NCBI GenBank assembly: GCA_964421675.1 | Contig: CAYQXV010000001.1 | Span: 80,365-144,364, forward strand | Reading direction: 5' to 3' | Source of the DNA: CALLPQ01 sp964421675 | GTDB taxonomy: Bacteria; Pseudomonadota; Alphaproteobacteria; Caulobacterales; Parvularculaceae | DNA: 64,000 bases | Shown: in pieces, positions 27,433-37,032 of the stretch | Layout: each line of letters opens with the position of its first letter | Position numbering within the stretch: the first letter of the stretch is position 1 | Position numbers and translations under genes: made by a program | The notes under the pieces: generated by a model | What the model was told of the DNA's origin: nothing | The model's input: the letters and a program-made list of their open reading frames with translations, nothing else | Databases searched by the model: none

Positions 27433-28323
27433 TTAAGCGGCTGCTACCGAAGAAGTTTCGCCAGAAAAAACTTTCCGGAAGTAAACATCTTCAAGGTCTG
27501 CTGCTACGCCAAAAAATCCATCGCCGGGATCGTTTTCTGCATAGATACGAATGACAGTTTTGCCAGTAATCAATCGCGCGGAGAGAAGATTATATTTTGC
27601 TTGGTAGCTCGTAATATCACTCTTCTCGATTGTCTTTTGCCAGACCTTCCCGTCCAATTCAGCAATCAGTTCGGATGGCGCGCCTTTACTGACAATCTCA
27701 CCGCTCGCAATAATTGCCATTTGCGGGCAAAGATCGGCAACATCAGAAACAATATGTGTCGACAGCAAGACGACAACATTTTCGCCAATCTCGGAAAGCA
27801 AGTTGTGAAACCGATTTCGCTCCTGAGGGTCCAGACCAGCGGTTGGTTCGTCAACAATGACAAGCTCTGGATTACCGATAAGCGCCTGCGCAACGCCGAA
27901 ACGTTGCCGCATCCCGCCCGAAAATCCGGCAAGTGATTTTTTACGCACATCAAACAAATTTACCTGGCGCAACAATTCTGTGACCAGCTCTTTTCGCTCG
28001 CGATTATTGGTAACCCCTTTAAGAAGCGCCAAATGGTCAAGCATAGCGAGCGCAGAGATGCGCGGATAAACGCCAAAGTCCTGCGGGAGATATCCAAGTT
28101 TTTGGCGTAATAGATCGGGCTCGTTCAAGACATTGATCTCGCCGAATTGAATGTCACCCTGCGATGGTTTTTGCAGCGCTGCCAAACTACGCATCAATGT
28201 AGATTTACCAGCCCCATTAGGCCCAAGTAACCCAAACATTCCTTTGGGGACATCCAATGAAACATTATTGAGGGCACGTACGCCATTGCCGTAAACGTGG
28301 GAAAGATTAGAAATTTTCAACAT
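27433..28323 (-). CDS. ABC transporter ATP-binding protein
   Basis: 296 residues. It has Walker A GPNGAGKST, the ABC signature in LAGFSGGMRQR (FSGGM), Walker B LVIVDEPTAGLD and the H-loop LLSTHIV. A C-terminal extension of about 80 residues follows the usual fold of CcmA/ABC-2-type ATPases. It sits immediately upstream of the permease-peptidase fusion and must power it. Confidence 0.95.
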   Translation of the reverse strand: MLKISNLSHVYGNGVRALNNVSLDVPKGMFGLLGPNGAGKSTLMRSLAALQKPSQGDIQFGEINVLNEPDLLRQKLGYLPQDFGVYPRISALAMLDHLALLKGVTNNRERKELVTELLRQVNLFDVRKKSLAGFSGGMRQRFGVAQALIGNPELVIVDEPTAGLDPQERNRFHNLLSEIGENVVVLLSTHIVSDVADLCPQMAIIASGEIVSKGAPSELIAELDGKVWQKTIEKSDITSYQAKYNLLSARLITGKTVIRIYAENDPGDGFFGVAADLEDVYFRKVFSGETSSVAAA

Positions 28324-28460
28324 GATCGACCCCTATCCTTGTTTAACAATAATTCAGACGCAGGAGCGCTGTGTCAATCGAACCAGTTGATTGATATGGA
28401 TAAATTAGGTGTTCGGTAGGTTTTTTGCGATGAAGCGTTGTGCGCACCCATGGCGAGGGC

Positions 28461-29531
28461 TTAGCGATCCGCCTTTTGGGCATAGTACCAACCCAGTTGG
28501 GCAAGCGATGGAATTTGTGAGCGCATGCCCGCAGCGGCCTCTGAAGACGCATTGCCGTCCAGACCGCGCTTATAAACACCCTGGATGATCGAACCGAGGC
28601 GGAACATATTATAGGCGAGGCAAAAATCCAGCTCATCGGCAACACCGTCAAAGCCAGTTCGCTGCCCATATCGCGCCACCATGTCATCGAGACTGGGAAT
28701 GCCGAGGGCATCGAGATCTTGCCCCGCAAGGCCGCCGCGCACTTCCGCCGGGAAATGCCAGGCCATCAGAAAATAGGTAAAATCTGCCATTGGGTGGCCG
28801 AGCGTTGAAAGCTCCCAGTCGAGAGTCGCCATCACGGTGGGCTGTGTTGGATGTAGGATCAGATTATCGAGCCGATAATCGCCATGGACAATGCTAAGCC
28901 GGTCGCCGCTCGGCACATGGTTTGGCAACCAGTCAATGAGTGCATCCATTGCTTCAATCTTATCAGTCTCGCTGTCGCGATATTGCCGGGACCACCGGGC
29001 AATTTGCCGGGAAAAATATCCTTCCCGTTTGCCGAAATCTCCGAGCCCGACCTCATCGGGATCAATCAAATGCAAATCGGCAATGGTGTCGACCATTGTT
29101 TCATAAATCGCAGCGCGCTCGCTTTTCGTGCAATCTGGCAGGCGCCCATCCCATAAAATGCGACCCTGTACGAAATCCATAACGAAAAAGGCCGTACCAA
29201 TCACATCAGCATCTTCGCACAGCAGGTAAGTTTTCGGCACGGGAAATCCTTTGCTCCCGAGCGCTGTCATGATCCGATATTCACGCTCCACCGCATGGGC
29301 AGATTTCAAAAGTTTTCCCGGCGGCTTGCGGCGCAATACATATTGGCGATCCGGCGTCGTTAAAAGATATGTCGGATTAGATTGGCCGCCTTTAAACTTC
29401 TCAACAGTCAAAGGGCCTTTATAGCCATCAATATGGTCGGTGAGATAAGCTTCCAGCGCCGCTTCATCAAATTTTAGATGGTCTGGTGTTTGTCCGGTTC
29501 CGGTAAACACAGTGTCGGCGCTCTCGCTCAT
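28461..29531 (-). CDS. phosphotransferase family protein (ACAD10-type kinase-like)
   Basis: About 356 residues from the ATG at 29531, chosen because GGAG lies six bases upstream. It is an APH/choline-kinase-like fold: VEKFKGGQSNPTYLL, the catalytic loop IVHGDYRLDNLI with Asp and Asn, and ATLDWELSTLGHP for the metal-binding DxD-like site. Homologues are often placed with acyl-CoA dehydrogenases and may act on 4-hydroxy-acyl-CoA. No such partner is next to it here. Confidence 0.9.
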   Translation of the reverse strand: MSESADTVFTGTGQTPDHLKFDEAALEAYLTDHIDGYKGPLTVEKFKGGQSNPTYLLTTPDRQYVLRRKPPGKLLKSAHAVEREYRIMTALGSKGFPVPKTYLLCEDADVIGTAFFVMDFVQGRILWDGRLPDCTKSERAAIYETMVDTIADLHLIDPDEVGLGDFGKREGYFSRQIARWSRQYRDSETDKIEAMDALIDWLPNHVPSGDRLSIVHGDYRLDNLILHPTQPTVMATLDWELSTLGHPMADFTYFLMAWHFPAEVRGGLAGQDLDALGIPSLDDMVARYGQRTGFDGVADELDFCLAYNMFRLGSIIQGVYKRGLDGNASSEAAAGMRSQIPSLAQLGWYYAQKADR

Positions 29532-29647
29532 AAGGCTCTCCATTAGGGCGTTAGAGCGCACTATGCCAATTTTACACCGCGAGGCAAAGCATCCATGTCA
29601 GTCACTACGCTCAGCAAAGGACAACAATCGCGCAGCCATTCGCTGCC

Positions 29648-30241
29648 CTAACGCGGGGCGCGTTTTGCCAAAATGCGCTGCAATGTTCGCCGGTGCATGC
29701 CAAGACGGCGCGCGGTTTCAGAAACATTATGTCCGCATAGCTCATATACGCGTTGGATATGCTCCCACCGCACGCGGTCCGCAGACATTGGGTTTTCCGG
29801 CGGCGGCGGGCGTTCCCCGGGCGGGGCCAGAAGGGCCTTTTCAATATCATTCGCGTCGGCAGGTTTGGGCAGATAGTCGAGGGCACCGGCCTTAACCGCA
29901 GCAACAGCAGTTGCGATGTTTCCGTAGCCGGTGAGAATTACCACGCGGCAGTCTTCACGCGTGGCATGAATTTTCTGCACAACCTCAAGCCCGTCGCCAT
30001 CTTCTAACCGCAGATCAACAACCGCAAAGGCGGGCGGGTTTGTGTGCGCAATGGCAGCGGCTTCTTTCACGCCGGAGGCGAGATGCGGCGTGAATCCGCG
30101 TTTTTCCATCGCCCGTCCTAATCGTTGGCGCAGCGGTTCATCGTCATCGACAATCAACAGGCTCATATCATCTGGCCTCGCATCGTCCTTGGCATCATCA
30201 AGGAAGCGATCGCCGGGATAGGGTTGGTGTCCTTGGGTCAT
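29648..30241 (-). CDS. regA: redox response regulator RegA/ActR/PrrA
   Basis: 197 residues. The receiver domain has the acidic pair DDDE and phospho-acceptor Asp in FAVVDLRLEDGDG; the proline-rich hinge (PPGERPPPPENP) is a hallmark of the family. The C-terminal Fis-type HTH ends in VSETARRLGMHRRTLQR, nearly invariant in RegA proteins. Phosphorylated by RegB under low oxygen, it controls respiration, photosynthesis, and carbon or nitrogen genes in relatives. It lies about 110 bases downstream of regB. Confidence 0.96.
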   Translation of the reverse strand: MTQGHQPYPGDRFLDDAKDDARPDDMSLLIVDDDEPLRQRLGRAMEKRGFTPHLASGVKEAAAIAHTNPPAFAVVDLRLEDGDGLEVVQKIHATREDCRVVILTGYGNIATAVAAVKAGALDYLPKPADANDIEKALLAPPGERPPPPENPMSADRVRWEHIQRVYELCGHNVSETARRLGMHRRTLQRILAKRAPR

Positions 30242-30352
30242 GGGAACTTCCTTATCTTCACACCATAATACTCAACAGGCATGTTGGTTAAATGAGGGCA
30301 GATGGCCGAAACTTCAATGTGCCGCATTCGCAAATCCAACTCAGCTACCCAT

Positions 30353-31810
30353 TTATATCCCGGATCGGCCGCCAAACAGGCCTTGTTCAGCAGTGACGCC
30401 TTTCCCGAGTTCGGGTCCAAGCTCCGGCAGCGACCACACCGCGCTCACAAAAGCCCCTGCTGGTGGGGCACTAAAGCCGCTCTCTAGATTATCAAACTCA
30501 ATCGTCGCCCCAGTATGTTCCAACAGGGTTTTCGCGATGAAAAATCCCAACCCCATCCCCTGATGGCCAGCGGGGTCCAGGCTGATGTTCTTATAGAATC
30601 TACGTGTGGTGCTCGCATTTGGATTAATATAGGGCTCGCCCAGCCGGGCCATAATATCTTGCGAAAAGCCGGGCCCGTCATCGCGGATGGTGACACTCAT
30701 CTCATCTTCCTCCCAGCGAGCGGTTATCAAAACCTGGCTGCGGGCATAGCGCACGGCATTTTCGATGAAATTTCGCAAGCCATATATAATTTCCGGCTTT
30801 CGCAGCAATGTCGGGGGGGCGCTCAGTTTCGTGTCATAGCCAACATCAAAAACAATTTCCGGCCTGCTGGTTTGCGCCAGAAAGGGCGCCGCTGCTTCCT
30901 TTAGGAGCGCATCTAGGCGAATATGATCATGGCCAGCATCACCGGGCTCATCAAGGCGCGACAGGCGGCCAAGAATATCGCGGCACCGCAGCGCCTGTGT
31001 CACCAGCAATTGGGCATCGTCGCGCAACAGCGAATGATCGGTGGGCACGCCCTCTTTGAGCTCATCGGCCATTTCTTGCGCCGTCAATTGAATGGTGGAA
31101 AGGGGCGTACCCAATTCATGGGCCGCCGCTGCTGCAAGACCCCCGAGCGCCGATAGTCGCTCCTCGCGCGATAGCACCAATTGCGTCGCCGCAAGCGCGC
31201 TGCGCATGCGCGCGGATTCAGCAGCAATTCTGTGGGCATAGCTGCCAAAAAACACCACCGAAAAGGAGAGCGCCGCCCAGACGCCCGCATTATAAACCGC
31301 TGGGATAGCGATCCGCTCCCCCGATCTCCACGGCAAGGGGTGATGGACAAGCGCGAGAACCAAAATTCCAGCGATGGCAACACCGCCAATGATCAATGTT
31401 TGGCGGAGTGGCAACACGCTTGCTGCAATTGTGACCGGGGCGAGAACCAGAACCGCGAACGGGTTTTGCAGCCCGCCGGTGAGAAACAACAAGACACAAA
31501 GCTGCGCAATATCAAACGTCGTATAGAGCGCGGTTTCATCTTCCCCCAAAATTCGCTGCGGTGAGAATTTCAGCTGAGCATAGAGGTTTAGCCAGACACT
31601 GCTGGCGATAACCGCCAAGCAAAACCCAAGCGGCACCTCAAAGCCAAGGCCAAACTGCACAAGCAAGATCGCCACCGTTTGCCCGGCCGCCGCTAGCCAT
31701 CGCAAGGTCGTTAAGGTCCTTAATCGGATCGGACCACGCAGCCGGTCTGGCAGAAGGGGTTCGGGCATTCGCTGGCGGTTTGACGCTGTCTGAGACGCTT
31801 TGACTGTCAT
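30353..31810 (-). CDS. regB: redox sensor histidine kinase RegB/ActS/PrrB
   Basis: About 485 residues from the ATG at 31810, with GGAG eight bases upstream. There are around six membrane helices, with the quinone-binding heptapeptide GGLQNPF intact. The H-box is AAHELGTPLSTIQL. About 45 residues later the redox-active Cys lies in ALRCRDILGRL. N, G1 and G2 boxes (NFIENAVRYA, DDGPGF, GMGLGFFIAK) complete the kinase. It senses quinone and redox state, then phosphorylates RegA. It is divergent from the SCO gene, with about 90 bases between the chosen starts. Confidence 0.96.
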   Translation of the reverse strand: MTVKASQTASNRQRMPEPLLPDRLRGPIRLRTLTTLRWLAAAGQTVAILLVQFGLGFEVPLGFCLAVIASSVWLNLYAQLKFSPQRILGEDETALYTTFDIAQLCVLLFLTGGLQNPFAVLVLAPVTIAASVLPLRQTLIIGGVAIAGILVLALVHHPLPWRSGERIAIPAVYNAGVWAALSFSVVFFGSYAHRIAAESARMRSALAATQLVLSREERLSALGGLAAAAAHELGTPLSTIQLTAQEMADELKEGVPTDHSLLRDDAQLLVTQALRCRDILGRLSRLDEPGDAGHDHIRLDALLKEAAAPFLAQTSRPEIVFDVGYDTKLSAPPTLLRKPEIIYGLRNFIENAVRYARSQVLITARWEEDEMSVTIRDDGPGFSQDIMARLGEPYINPNASTTRRFYKNISLDPAGHQGMGLGFFIAKTLLEHTGATIEFDNLESGFSAPPAGAFVSAVWSLPELGPELGKGVTAEQGLFGGRSGI

Positions 31811-31900
31811 GGTCAGATCTCCATGGTGGACCGAGGGCATTTCGCCACTGGTGTAACACAGCTTGGTCAGATAGAACCCTTTGCGATAAGGAGCGACACC

Positions 31901-32527
31901 GTGACCACAACAACTGCACCCCTATTGACCCTCAAGACCGCCCGCATCGCGATAGCGCTAATGGTCGCAATGGGGCTGACCGCCTGTTTGCCAAAAACAC
32001 CCAGCCTACCGCCGGGGACCCTTATCGAGCTAACACCTGTATTCACTGGAAAATATTCTCTTACCGACGCCAATGGCACGGTCAGGTCCCCTGCCGATTT
32101 TACAGGAAAGCTCTCCTTAATCTATTTTGGCTTCACAAGCTGTCCGGATGTGTGCCCCACCGCCCTGAATGTGATGGTTGCCGGGCTGAATGAACTCGCA
32201 GACGATACCGATCAGATTCAACCGCTATTTATCACCGTTGACCCGGAGCACGATACGCAAACCGTACTGCACGATTATCTGAGCTTTGATAAGCGTATTT
32301 TAGGGCTGACAGGCTCCGTTGCGGCAATCGATCAGGCAAAGTCAGCGTTCAAAATATATGCAGAGCGCCAAAATCTGCCGGACTCTGCACTCGGCTATAC
32401 AATGGACCATTCCAGTCTTTTCTATCTGGTAAATCGGCAAGGCGTCCCGGTCTATGCGATCAAGGACACGATCACCCCGCAGCAGCTGGCCGGGTTTATT
32501 CGCTATTATCTCAGGACGTCTTCTTAA
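31901..32527 (+). CDS. SCO/SenC/PrrC family copper-binding lipoprotein
   Basis: About 208 residues from GTG 31901, with AAGGAG seven bases upstream. The N-terminal hydrophobic segment ends in GLTAC, a probable lipobox, so the protein is a membrane-tethered periplasmic lipoprotein. The thioredoxin-like domain holds the copper-binding TSCPDVCPT motif and the distal His in MDHSSLFY. SCO proteins deliver copper to cytochrome oxidase and, next to regBA, form the classical redox-signalling cluster. Confidence 0.94.
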   Translation: MTTTTAPLLTLKTARIAIALMVAMGLTACLPKTPSLPPGTLIELTPVFTGKYSLTDANGTVRSPADFTGKLSLIYFGFTSCPDVCPTALNVMVAGLNELADDTDQIQPLFITVDPEHDTQTVLHDYLSFDKRILGLTGSVAAIDQAKSAFKIYAERQNLPDSALGYTMDHSSLFYLVNRQGVPVYAIKDTITPQQLAGFIRYYLRTSS

Positions 32528-32692
32528 GAGGATCGCCTGATAGCTAGGCCCCCAAACTTATCGGTTTTGTAACAATAAGTTTGCATTTTCTCGCAAATGC
32601 GTAATGATAAAGGCTGTTCTCTTGAATTTATGTTGCGCTGCAGCATATATGATGGCGGGCGGGCGTTTAGTAACCGGAGTAATCCCTATCTA

Positions 32693-33955
32693 ATGTTGTA
32701 TTCTGCTTATGAGTTAGGCGTGTCTGCATTCTCTCCAGCAAGGATAGCCGCTGGCTTTGGGGCCCGGATGTGGCGCTCTCCTTTAAACCCAATGGCAGAG
32801 TCATGGTTTGGACGATCGACGGCTGCGGCACTCGATCTGTTTGAAAACGCCATGCGGCGTTATCCAAAGCCTGAATGGGGCTTTGACTCCATTTCTATCA
32901 ATTCAGTTGATGTGCCGGTCGAGATTGAAGTCGCCAAAAGACGCGATTTTTGCACATTACTCCACTTCAAACGCGACCCCGCAGCGCTGAAAAAGGCGCG
33001 CGGAGCCTCGATAAGCAAAAAGCCCGATCCCGTGGTGATGATTGTTGCGCCCCTGTCGGGGCACTACGCAACCTTGCTGCGCGGTACCGTATTGGCAATG
33101 TTGCAAGAGCATGATGTGTACATCACAGATTGGGCTGATGCGCGCGACATTCCGGTACATGCAGGCCGTTTTGATCTCAATAGTTACATTGATTATCTGA
33201 TTGATTTTATTCGCGAGCTGGCGCCCCTGTCGCCCGGTGGCCGCGCGCACACCATGGCGGTGTGCCAGCCAGGCCCCGCCCTATTATCGGCAGCGGCCAT
33301 CATGGCAGAAGATAAAGATCCCGCCCGGCCTGCATCAATGACAATTATGGGCAGCCCGATTGATACACGGCGCTCACCAACCGCGCCGAACATTCTTTCT
33401 GGTGAACGGTCCTATGAATGGTTCGAAAGCAATATGATCTCCACGGTGCCGGCCCCCTATCCCGGTGTCATGCGAAGAGTATATCCTGGGTTTATTCAGC
33501 TTTATTCTTTTGTATCGATGAATTCAGATCGTCACCTCAATGCCCATTATGACTATTTCCAGCATCTGGTTGAAGGCGATGGCGACAGCGCCGACAAACA
33601 CCGGACATTCTATGATGAATATTTAGCGGTGCTTGACCTGACCGAAGAATTTTATCTGCAAACCATTCGCGATGTTTTTCAGGAGCATTCTCTGCCAGAC
33701 GGGAAATTCATGCATAATGGCAGGTTGGTCGACCCGTCGGCCATTACCGATATTGCCCTGATGACGGTCGAGGGCGAAAAAGACGACATTTCCGGGATCG
33801 GACAAACACAAGCGGCGCACGACCTGTGCACCAACATACCCGCAAAAAAGAAAATCGATTATATCCAGCCCGGCGTTGGCCATTATGGCGTGTTTAACGG
33901 CTCGCGCTGGCGCAGCGAAATCCAGCCAAGAGTGCGTGACTTTATCCGCTCATGA
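32693..33955 (+). CDS. phaZ: intracellular polyhydroxybutyrate depolymerase
   Basis: About 420 residues from the ATG at 32693 (MLYSAYELG), where the family's conserved region begins; the upstream ATG at 32597 adds 32 unlike residues. It has the alpha/beta-hydrolase layout of intracellular PhaZ, with a Cys nucleophile in the box VCQPGPALL, followed by TIMGSPIDTR and a C-terminal GVGHYGVFNG with the catalytic His. It degrades stored PHB granules. No pha synthesis genes are in view. Confidence 0.93.
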   Translation: MLYSAYELGVSAFSPARIAAGFGARMWRSPLNPMAESWFGRSTAAALDLFENAMRRYPKPEWGFDSISINSVDVPVEIEVAKRRDFCTLLHFKRDPAALKKARGASISKKPDPVVMIVAPLSGHYATLLRGTVLAMLQEHDVYITDWADARDIPVHAGRFDLNSYIDYLIDFIRELAPLSPGGRAHTMAVCQPGPALLSAAAIMAEDKDPARPASMTIMGSPIDTRRSPTAPNILSGERSYEWFESNMISTVPAPYPGVMRRVYPGFIQLYSFVSMNSDRHLNAHYDYFQHLVEGDGDSADKHRTFYDEYLAVLDLTEEFYLQTIRDVFQEHSLPDGKFMHNGRLVDPSAITDIALMTVEGEKDDISGIGQTQAAHDLCTNIPAKKKIDYIQPGVGHYGVFNGSRWRSEIQPRVRDFIRS

Positions 33956-34060
33956 GGCAATGCAGGTCGCCTCAAAATGCCCGAAAAGTAACGACAGCAC
34001 GTCGCGGTGCCCGTTCTGGCACTTTGCAATTTTCCTTCTGTTCGGTTACGACCCTGTCCC

Positions 34061-35503
34061 ATGGTTAAACTAGACATATCGCAAGGCCAGACGCGACCAA
34101 AAGCGCCCCGGCCAGCCTCTGACACACGATCAGAGATTGACGACACAGCGGCGCGCTCTGTGTTTGTTAAAACCTATGGCTGTCAGATGAATGTCTATGA
34201 TTCAGAGCGCATGACTGGCCTGTTAAAGCCGCTCGGCTACAAAACCGTTGCTGCGCCCGATGACGCCGATCTCATTATTTTGAATACCTGCCACATTCGG
34301 GAAAAAGCGGCAGAAAAAGTATATTCAGAACTGGGACGATTAAAAAAACTCAAAACCAAGCGCGACATGAAGATTGCTGTTGCAGGCTGTGTGGCCCAAG
34401 CGGAAGGCGCGGAAATTCGCGCACGCGCGCCGCAGGTTGATTTGGTCTTCGGCCCTCAAGCCTATCACCGTCTTCCCGAAATGCTCGCAAAAGCTGCGCG
34501 CCAACATGGTGAAATTCTTGAGACTGATTTTGATGTCGAAGAAAAGTTTGATGCGCTGGCCCATGACAGAATTGCCGAAGGCGTTACCGCTTTTGTCACC
34601 ATTCAAGAAGGTTGCGATAAGTTCTGCACATTTTGTGTTGTCCCTTATACGCGCGGCGCAGAAGTTTCACGCACCGTTGATACGATTACCGCTGAGGTGC
34701 GCGCGCTCGCAAGCCAAGGGGTGCGCGAGATAACGCTCCTTGGACAGAATGTTAATGCATGGCACAGCCCGCCGCCCGCTGGCATGGGGGATGACGGTTG
34801 GGGATTGGGAGCATTGTGCCGCCATCTTGCGAAGATCGATGGCATTGAACGCATTCGTTTTACAACATCGCATCCACGCGACATGGACGACGACCTTATT
34901 GACGCGCTCGCCAATGAGCCAAAATTAATGCCTTATCTTCATCTCCCCGTACAAGCGGGCTCAGATGGCGTGTTGAAAGCGATGAACCGCGGACATACCG
35001 GTGAGCATTATATTGGCTTGATCGACCGCATTCGAAGCGCACGCCCTGACATTGCCCTGTCCGGGGATTTCATCGTCGGGTTCCCCGGTGAAACCGCGGC
35101 AGACTTTGAAGAAACGCTAAAGCTCGTTGAGCAAATAACCTATGCATCGGCATATTCATTTAAATATTCGCGCCGCCCAGGCACACCGGGTGCGGCAATG
35201 CCGGGACAAGTTAGCGAGCCCGAAAAAGATGAGCGCCTTGCACGGCTTCAAGCCCTGTTAGAAAGTCAAAAACAGACGTTCAACACTGCACAAATTGGTA
35301 AGACACTGCCTATTCTTTTTGAAAAAACAGGCCGCCACCAAGGCCAGCTAATAGGCCGATCACCATATTTGCAAAGTGTTCATGTAAATGTGCCATCATC
35401 TTACATTGGCAAAATTTCTCCGGTTAAGATTACAGGCAAAACACCCAACGCTCTGGCCGGGGAATTAGTAATTCAACCATCTGGCAATTCGGCCGGAACC
35501 TGA
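34061..35503 (+). CDS. miaB: tRNA-2-methylthio-N6-dimethylallyladenosine synthase MiaB
   Basis: About 480 residues from the ATG at 34061; the first ATG adds 18 unlike residues. It is a radical SAM methylthiotransferase that modifies A37 of tRNAs reading UNN codons. It has an N-terminal UPF0004 domain with conserved Cys (KTYGCQMN, NTCHIREKA, VAGCVAQ), radical SAM motif CDKFCTFC, and a C-terminal TRAM domain. It starts a plus-strand run miaB-phoH-ybeY-corC-lnt. Confidence 0.97.
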   Translation: MVKLDISQGQTRPKAPRPASDTRSEIDDTAARSVFVKTYGCQMNVYDSERMTGLLKPLGYKTVAAPDDADLIILNTCHIREKAAEKVYSELGRLKKLKTKRDMKIAVAGCVAQAEGAEIRARAPQVDLVFGPQAYHRLPEMLAKAARQHGEILETDFDVEEKFDALAHDRIAEGVTAFVTIQEGCDKFCTFCVVPYTRGAEVSRTVDTITAEVRALASQGVREITLLGQNVNAWHSPPPAGMGDDGWGLGALCRHLAKIDGIERIRFTTSHPRDMDDDLIDALANEPKLMPYLHLPVQAGSDGVLKAMNRGHTGEHYIGLIDRIRSARPDIALSGDFIVGFPGETAADFEETLKLVEQITYASAYSFKYSRRPGTPGAAMPGQVSEPEKDERLARLQALLESQKQTFNTAQIGKTLPILFEKTGRHQGQLIGRSPYLQSVHVNVPSSYIGKISPVKITGKTPNALAGELVIQPSGNSAGT

Positions 35504-35521
35504 AAGACAAACGAGGGACAG

Positions 35522-36565
35522 TTGAACTCATCGTTCAGCACAAAGCGCAAAACAAAATCCAAAGGGACCGGTGCGGTAAAAAAAGCTGGCACAACCGACC
35601 ATATAGATTTTGACAATAATGATTTGGTCAAGGACCTTGCCGGGGCCCATGACGCCAATCTTGCGCTAATAGAAAAAACATTCAAAGTACGGATTGATCC
35701 GCGCGGAAACAGATTTGCTATTTCCGGGCCCAAGAGCAGCCGTGCAAGCGCCGCAAAAGCACTTACTGTTCTTTATGAGCAATTGGTCGCCGGCGTACCA
35801 ATCGCAACAGGCGATGTAAGGGCAGCCACAAGAGCGGCGCAGCCAGACAGCATCCTTGCGCGCGAGAACGCCAATATCACCATCAAAACACCAAAACGCC
35901 TGATCATGGCGCGCACAGAAAACCAAGCGCGATATCTTGAAATGCTATCGACCCACGATCTTGTTTTTGGCACCGGTCCTGCGGGTACTGGCAAAACATA
36001 TCTGGCGGTTGCAAATGCTGTGCATCAACTTTTGTCCGGGCAAGTGGAGCGCGTGATTTTGACGAGACCGGCTTTAGAGGCCGGAGAGCGCATTGGCTTT
36101 TTGCCCGGAGACATGAAAGAAAAAGTCGATCCCTATCTGCGCCCCCTTTACGATGCGTTGCATGATATGATGGATACAGACTTTGTTGAACGCAGGCTGG
36201 CCGCTGGCGATATTGAGATTGCCCCGCTCGGATTTATGCGCGGGCGCACCTTGGCACGGGCCGCGGTCATTCTTGATGAAGGGCAAAACGCAACTGCGAC
36301 GCAAATGAAAATGTTCCTGACGCGGTTGGGTGAAGGCGCTCAAATGGTTGTCACGGGCGATCCGGGTCAAAGCGATCTGCCCGCTCATGAGCGCTCCGGT
36401 CTTATGGATGCACTTGAGATTTTGAACTCGGTAAAAGGTGTCGCACACACGAAATTTATCGCGAAAGATGTCGTGCGCCATCCTCTGGTCTCGCGGATTA
36501 TCAAAGCCTATGACCGCCGCGATCAACGCCAAAAACCGCCAGCCGCTGGCACCGCCAAACAATGA
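35522..36565 (+). CDS. PhoH family ATPase
   Basis: 347 residues starting at TTG 35522, with GAGGGA a few bases upstream. An N-terminal KH-like region (residues 30-95) precedes the PhoH ATPase with Walker A GPAGTGKTYL and Walker B AVILDEGQNA. PhoH/YbeZ partners with YbeY in RNA metabolism; here its stop overlaps the ybeY start by four bases (ATGA), consistent with joint action. Confidence 0.94.
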   Translation: MNSSFSTKRKTKSKGTGAVKKAGTTDHIDFDNNDLVKDLAGAHDANLALIEKTFKVRIDPRGNRFAISGPKSSRASAAKALTVLYEQLVAGVPIATGDVRAATRAAQPDSILARENANITIKTPKRLIMARTENQARYLEMLSTHDLVFGTGPAGTGKTYLAVANAVHQLLSGQVERVILTRPALEAGERIGFLPGDMKEKVDPYLRPLYDALHDMMDTDFVERRLAAGDIEIAPLGFMRGRTLARAAVILDEGQNATATQMKMFLTRLGEGAQMVVTGDPGQSDLPAHERSGLMDALEILNSVKGVAHTKFIAKDVVRHPLVSRIIKAYDRRDQRQKPPAAGTAKQ

Positions 36566-37032
36566 ACGAGACTGCGCTTAATCCAGACATTGTAATTACC
36601 GTTGAACGCTGGAATGAAGCATGTCCTGATCTCGCCGCGCTGGTTGCGCGCTGTAGTCAAGCGGTGGCCAAGCGCGAAGCTGTTCAGGGAGATGTATGTT
36701 TCCTGTTTACCGATGATGCTTATATGCAGCAGTTAAATCGCGATTTTCGCGGCAAGGACAAACCGACAAATGTACTTTCATTTCCAGGGCCCCCAGATGA
36801 CGCGCAATTAGGCGATATTGCGCTTGGGTTGGAGACCTGCGACACTGAATCAACGAATACTGGGATCTCGATGCAAGATCATACCGCACATCTTCTTGTT
36901 CATGGCCTTTTACATCTAATCGGGTATGATCATATGGATGATTCAGATGCCAGTATAATGGAGACGCGGGAGAGCGAAATTCTGGCTTCCCTAGGCATTG
37001 CCGATCCCTATCACGACGAGGAGATATCCTAA
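36562..37032 (+). CDS. ybeY: endoribonuclease YbeY
   Basis: 156 residues. The metal-binding motif HLLVHGLLHLIGYDH follows the HX3HX5H family pattern. KPTNVLSFPG precedes it. YbeY takes part in 16S rRNA 3' maturation and ribosome quality control. It is coupled to phoH and, by a one-base TAATG overlap, to corC. Confidence 0.97.
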   Translation: MNETALNPDIVITVERWNEACPDLAALVARCSQAVAKREAVQGDVCFLFTDDAYMQQLNRDFRGKDKPTNVLSFPGPPDDAQLGDIALGLETCDTESTNTGISMQDHTAHLLVHGLLHLIGYDHMDDSDASIMETRESEILASLGIADPYHDEEIS

